Shown here in pieces: positions 63,500-64,000 of a DNA stretch of 64,000 bases. The position numbers and the translations under genes are program-made. The notes under the pieces are model-generated. The model saw nothing but the letters and a program-made list of their open reading frames with translations. It was not told where the DNA came from and ran no database searches. The DNA is from Lignipirellula cremea. Its GTDB lineage: Bacteria > Planctomycetota > Planctomycetia > Pirellulales > Pirellulaceae. The DNA is taken from the NCBI RefSeq assembly GCF_007751035.1, contig NZ_CP036433.1, positions 5,313,001 to 5,377,000 on the forward strand, given 5' to 3'. Within the stretch, counting starts at the first letter, position 1, and each line of letters starts with the position of its first letter.

Positions 63500-64000
63500 T
63501 TACATCTTTTTGCAAATCGCTTCGGCCATCTCGCGGGTGCCGACGGCGGTCGGGTCGTCGCGATTTTCTTTCAGGTCGTAGGTCACGTCTTTGCCTTCGG
63601 CAATCACGCTGGCGACGGCGTCTTCCAGTTTTTGGGCGGCTTCGGTTTCGCCCAGGTGACGCAGCATCAGCATGCCGGAAAGAATCACCGCGGTCGGGTT
63701 GACCTTGTTGAGTCCCTTGTACTTGGGGGCGCTGCCATGGGTCGCTTCAAACACGGCTCCGTTGGGGCCGATGTTGGCGCCGGGGGCGACGCCCAGGCCG
63801 CCGACGATGCCGGCGCCCAGGTCGCTAATAATATCGCCGTACAGGTTGGGCAGCACCAGCACGTCGTACAGTTCCGGCTTCTGGGCCAACTGCATGCACA
63901 TGTTGTCGACGATGCGTTCCTCGAATTCAATTTCCGGGAACTCGGCAGCCACTTCGCCGGCGACCTTCAGGTACAGACCGTCGGTGTACTTCATGATGTT
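63500..64000 (-). CDS. NAD-type isocitrate dehydrogenase (isocitrate/isopropylmalate dehydrogenase family), 5' end outside window
   Basis: The frame is open to the window end (Asn-Ile-Met-Lys-Tyr), so only the C-terminal 166 residues are seen. Landmarks: a [11 protein letters not shown] segment, [38 protein letters not shown] in part, and [26 protein letters not shown] in part. The NLYGDI and GVAPGANIG features fit the NAD-dependent isocitrate dehydrogenase group better than LeuB. It acts in the TCA cycle. A MITE-like element abuts its 3' end. Confidence 0.88.
   Translation of the reverse strand, partial: NIMKYTDGLYLKVAGEVAAEFPEIEFEERIVDNMCMQLAQKPELYDVLVLPNLYGDIISDLGAGIVGGLGVAPGANIGPNGAVFEATHGSAPKYKGLNKVNPTAVILSGMLMLRHLGETEAAQKLEDAVASVIAEGKDVTYDLKENRDDPTAVGTREMAEAICKKM

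Noticed and set aside
1-64000. CRISPR arrays, tRNA or rRNA genes, prophage or integrative elements
   Set aside because: No regularly spaced direct repeats, cloverleaf or rRNA-like sequence, integrase or phage structural genes were recognised; a covariance-model search would be needed to exclude small RNAs.

Overview
The window reads as a piece of a GC-rich (roughly 60% or more by eye) chromosome from a Planctomycetota bacterium, most likely of the Pirellula/Blastopirellula group. This is inferred from the gene repertoire, not from a marker gene. The pointers are very large secreted beta-propeller (PQQ/NHL) proteins, NPCBM and malectin domains, Ser/Thr kinases sitting next to ECF sigma factors, a kinase-caspase fusion, a sialate-esterase-like sulfated/acetylated-sugar enzyme, and Kdo/lipid A genes (kdtA, lpxK) indicating an outer membrane. 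I saw no rRNA, tRNA, CRISPR array, prophage or transposase gene.

Layout. 1-4.8 kb: two tandem paralogous secreted propeller proteins, the first cut by the window edge. 4.9-19.1 kb: a tightly packed seven-gene plus-strand operon built around two MoxR AAA+ ATPases and a DUF58 protein, with a giant membrane-anchored coiled-coil protein, an NPCBM protein, a lipoprotein and a 1602-residue TPR/PQQ propeller protein. The first MoxR has Arg in place of the Walker A Lys. 19.2-31.1 kb: a DsbA/FrnE oxidoreductase, a kinase with an N-terminal zinc anti-sigma-like motif next to an ECF sigma factor, TspO, an aldo/keto reductase, an esterase, and a second sigma/kinase pair whose kinase carries a C-terminal caspase-like domain with an EF-hand and Met where the catalytic His should be.

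31.2-45.8 kb: small secreted proteins, a HELAH metallopeptidase, a nitrilase-family amidase, a solitary D12 adenine methylase, an anthranilate-synthase-type amidotransferase, a DJ-1/PfpI protein, sufU-sufS, an ABC ATPase without permease genes, a YbdK-type ligase, kdtA, a degenerate GGDEF protein and a FabH-like synthase. Two intergenic gaps here carry related palindromic hairpin repeats, and one of these gaps also holds a copy of a ~126-bp MITE-like element that recurs at 63.4 kb.

46.3-64 kb: a ceramidase-like protein overlapping a VanX-like dipeptidase, a TIM-barrel epimerase, msrB, a 1337-residue PQQ protein with an internal methyltransferase-like fold and a malectin tail, an AtuA-type domain protein, a four-gene FASII-like cluster (dehydratase, enlarged ACP, a dehydratase homologue with Tyr for the catalytic His, FabF) behind a good sigma70-type promoter, glgX with a textbook terminator, an acyltransferase-3, lpxK and the 3' part of an NAD-isocitrate dehydrogenase.

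The strongest candidates for something undescribed are the MoxR/pseudo-MoxR/DUF58/propeller operon, the kinase-pseudocaspase with its sigma factor, and the FASII-like cluster with a split active/inactive dehydratase pair and an enlarged ACP.
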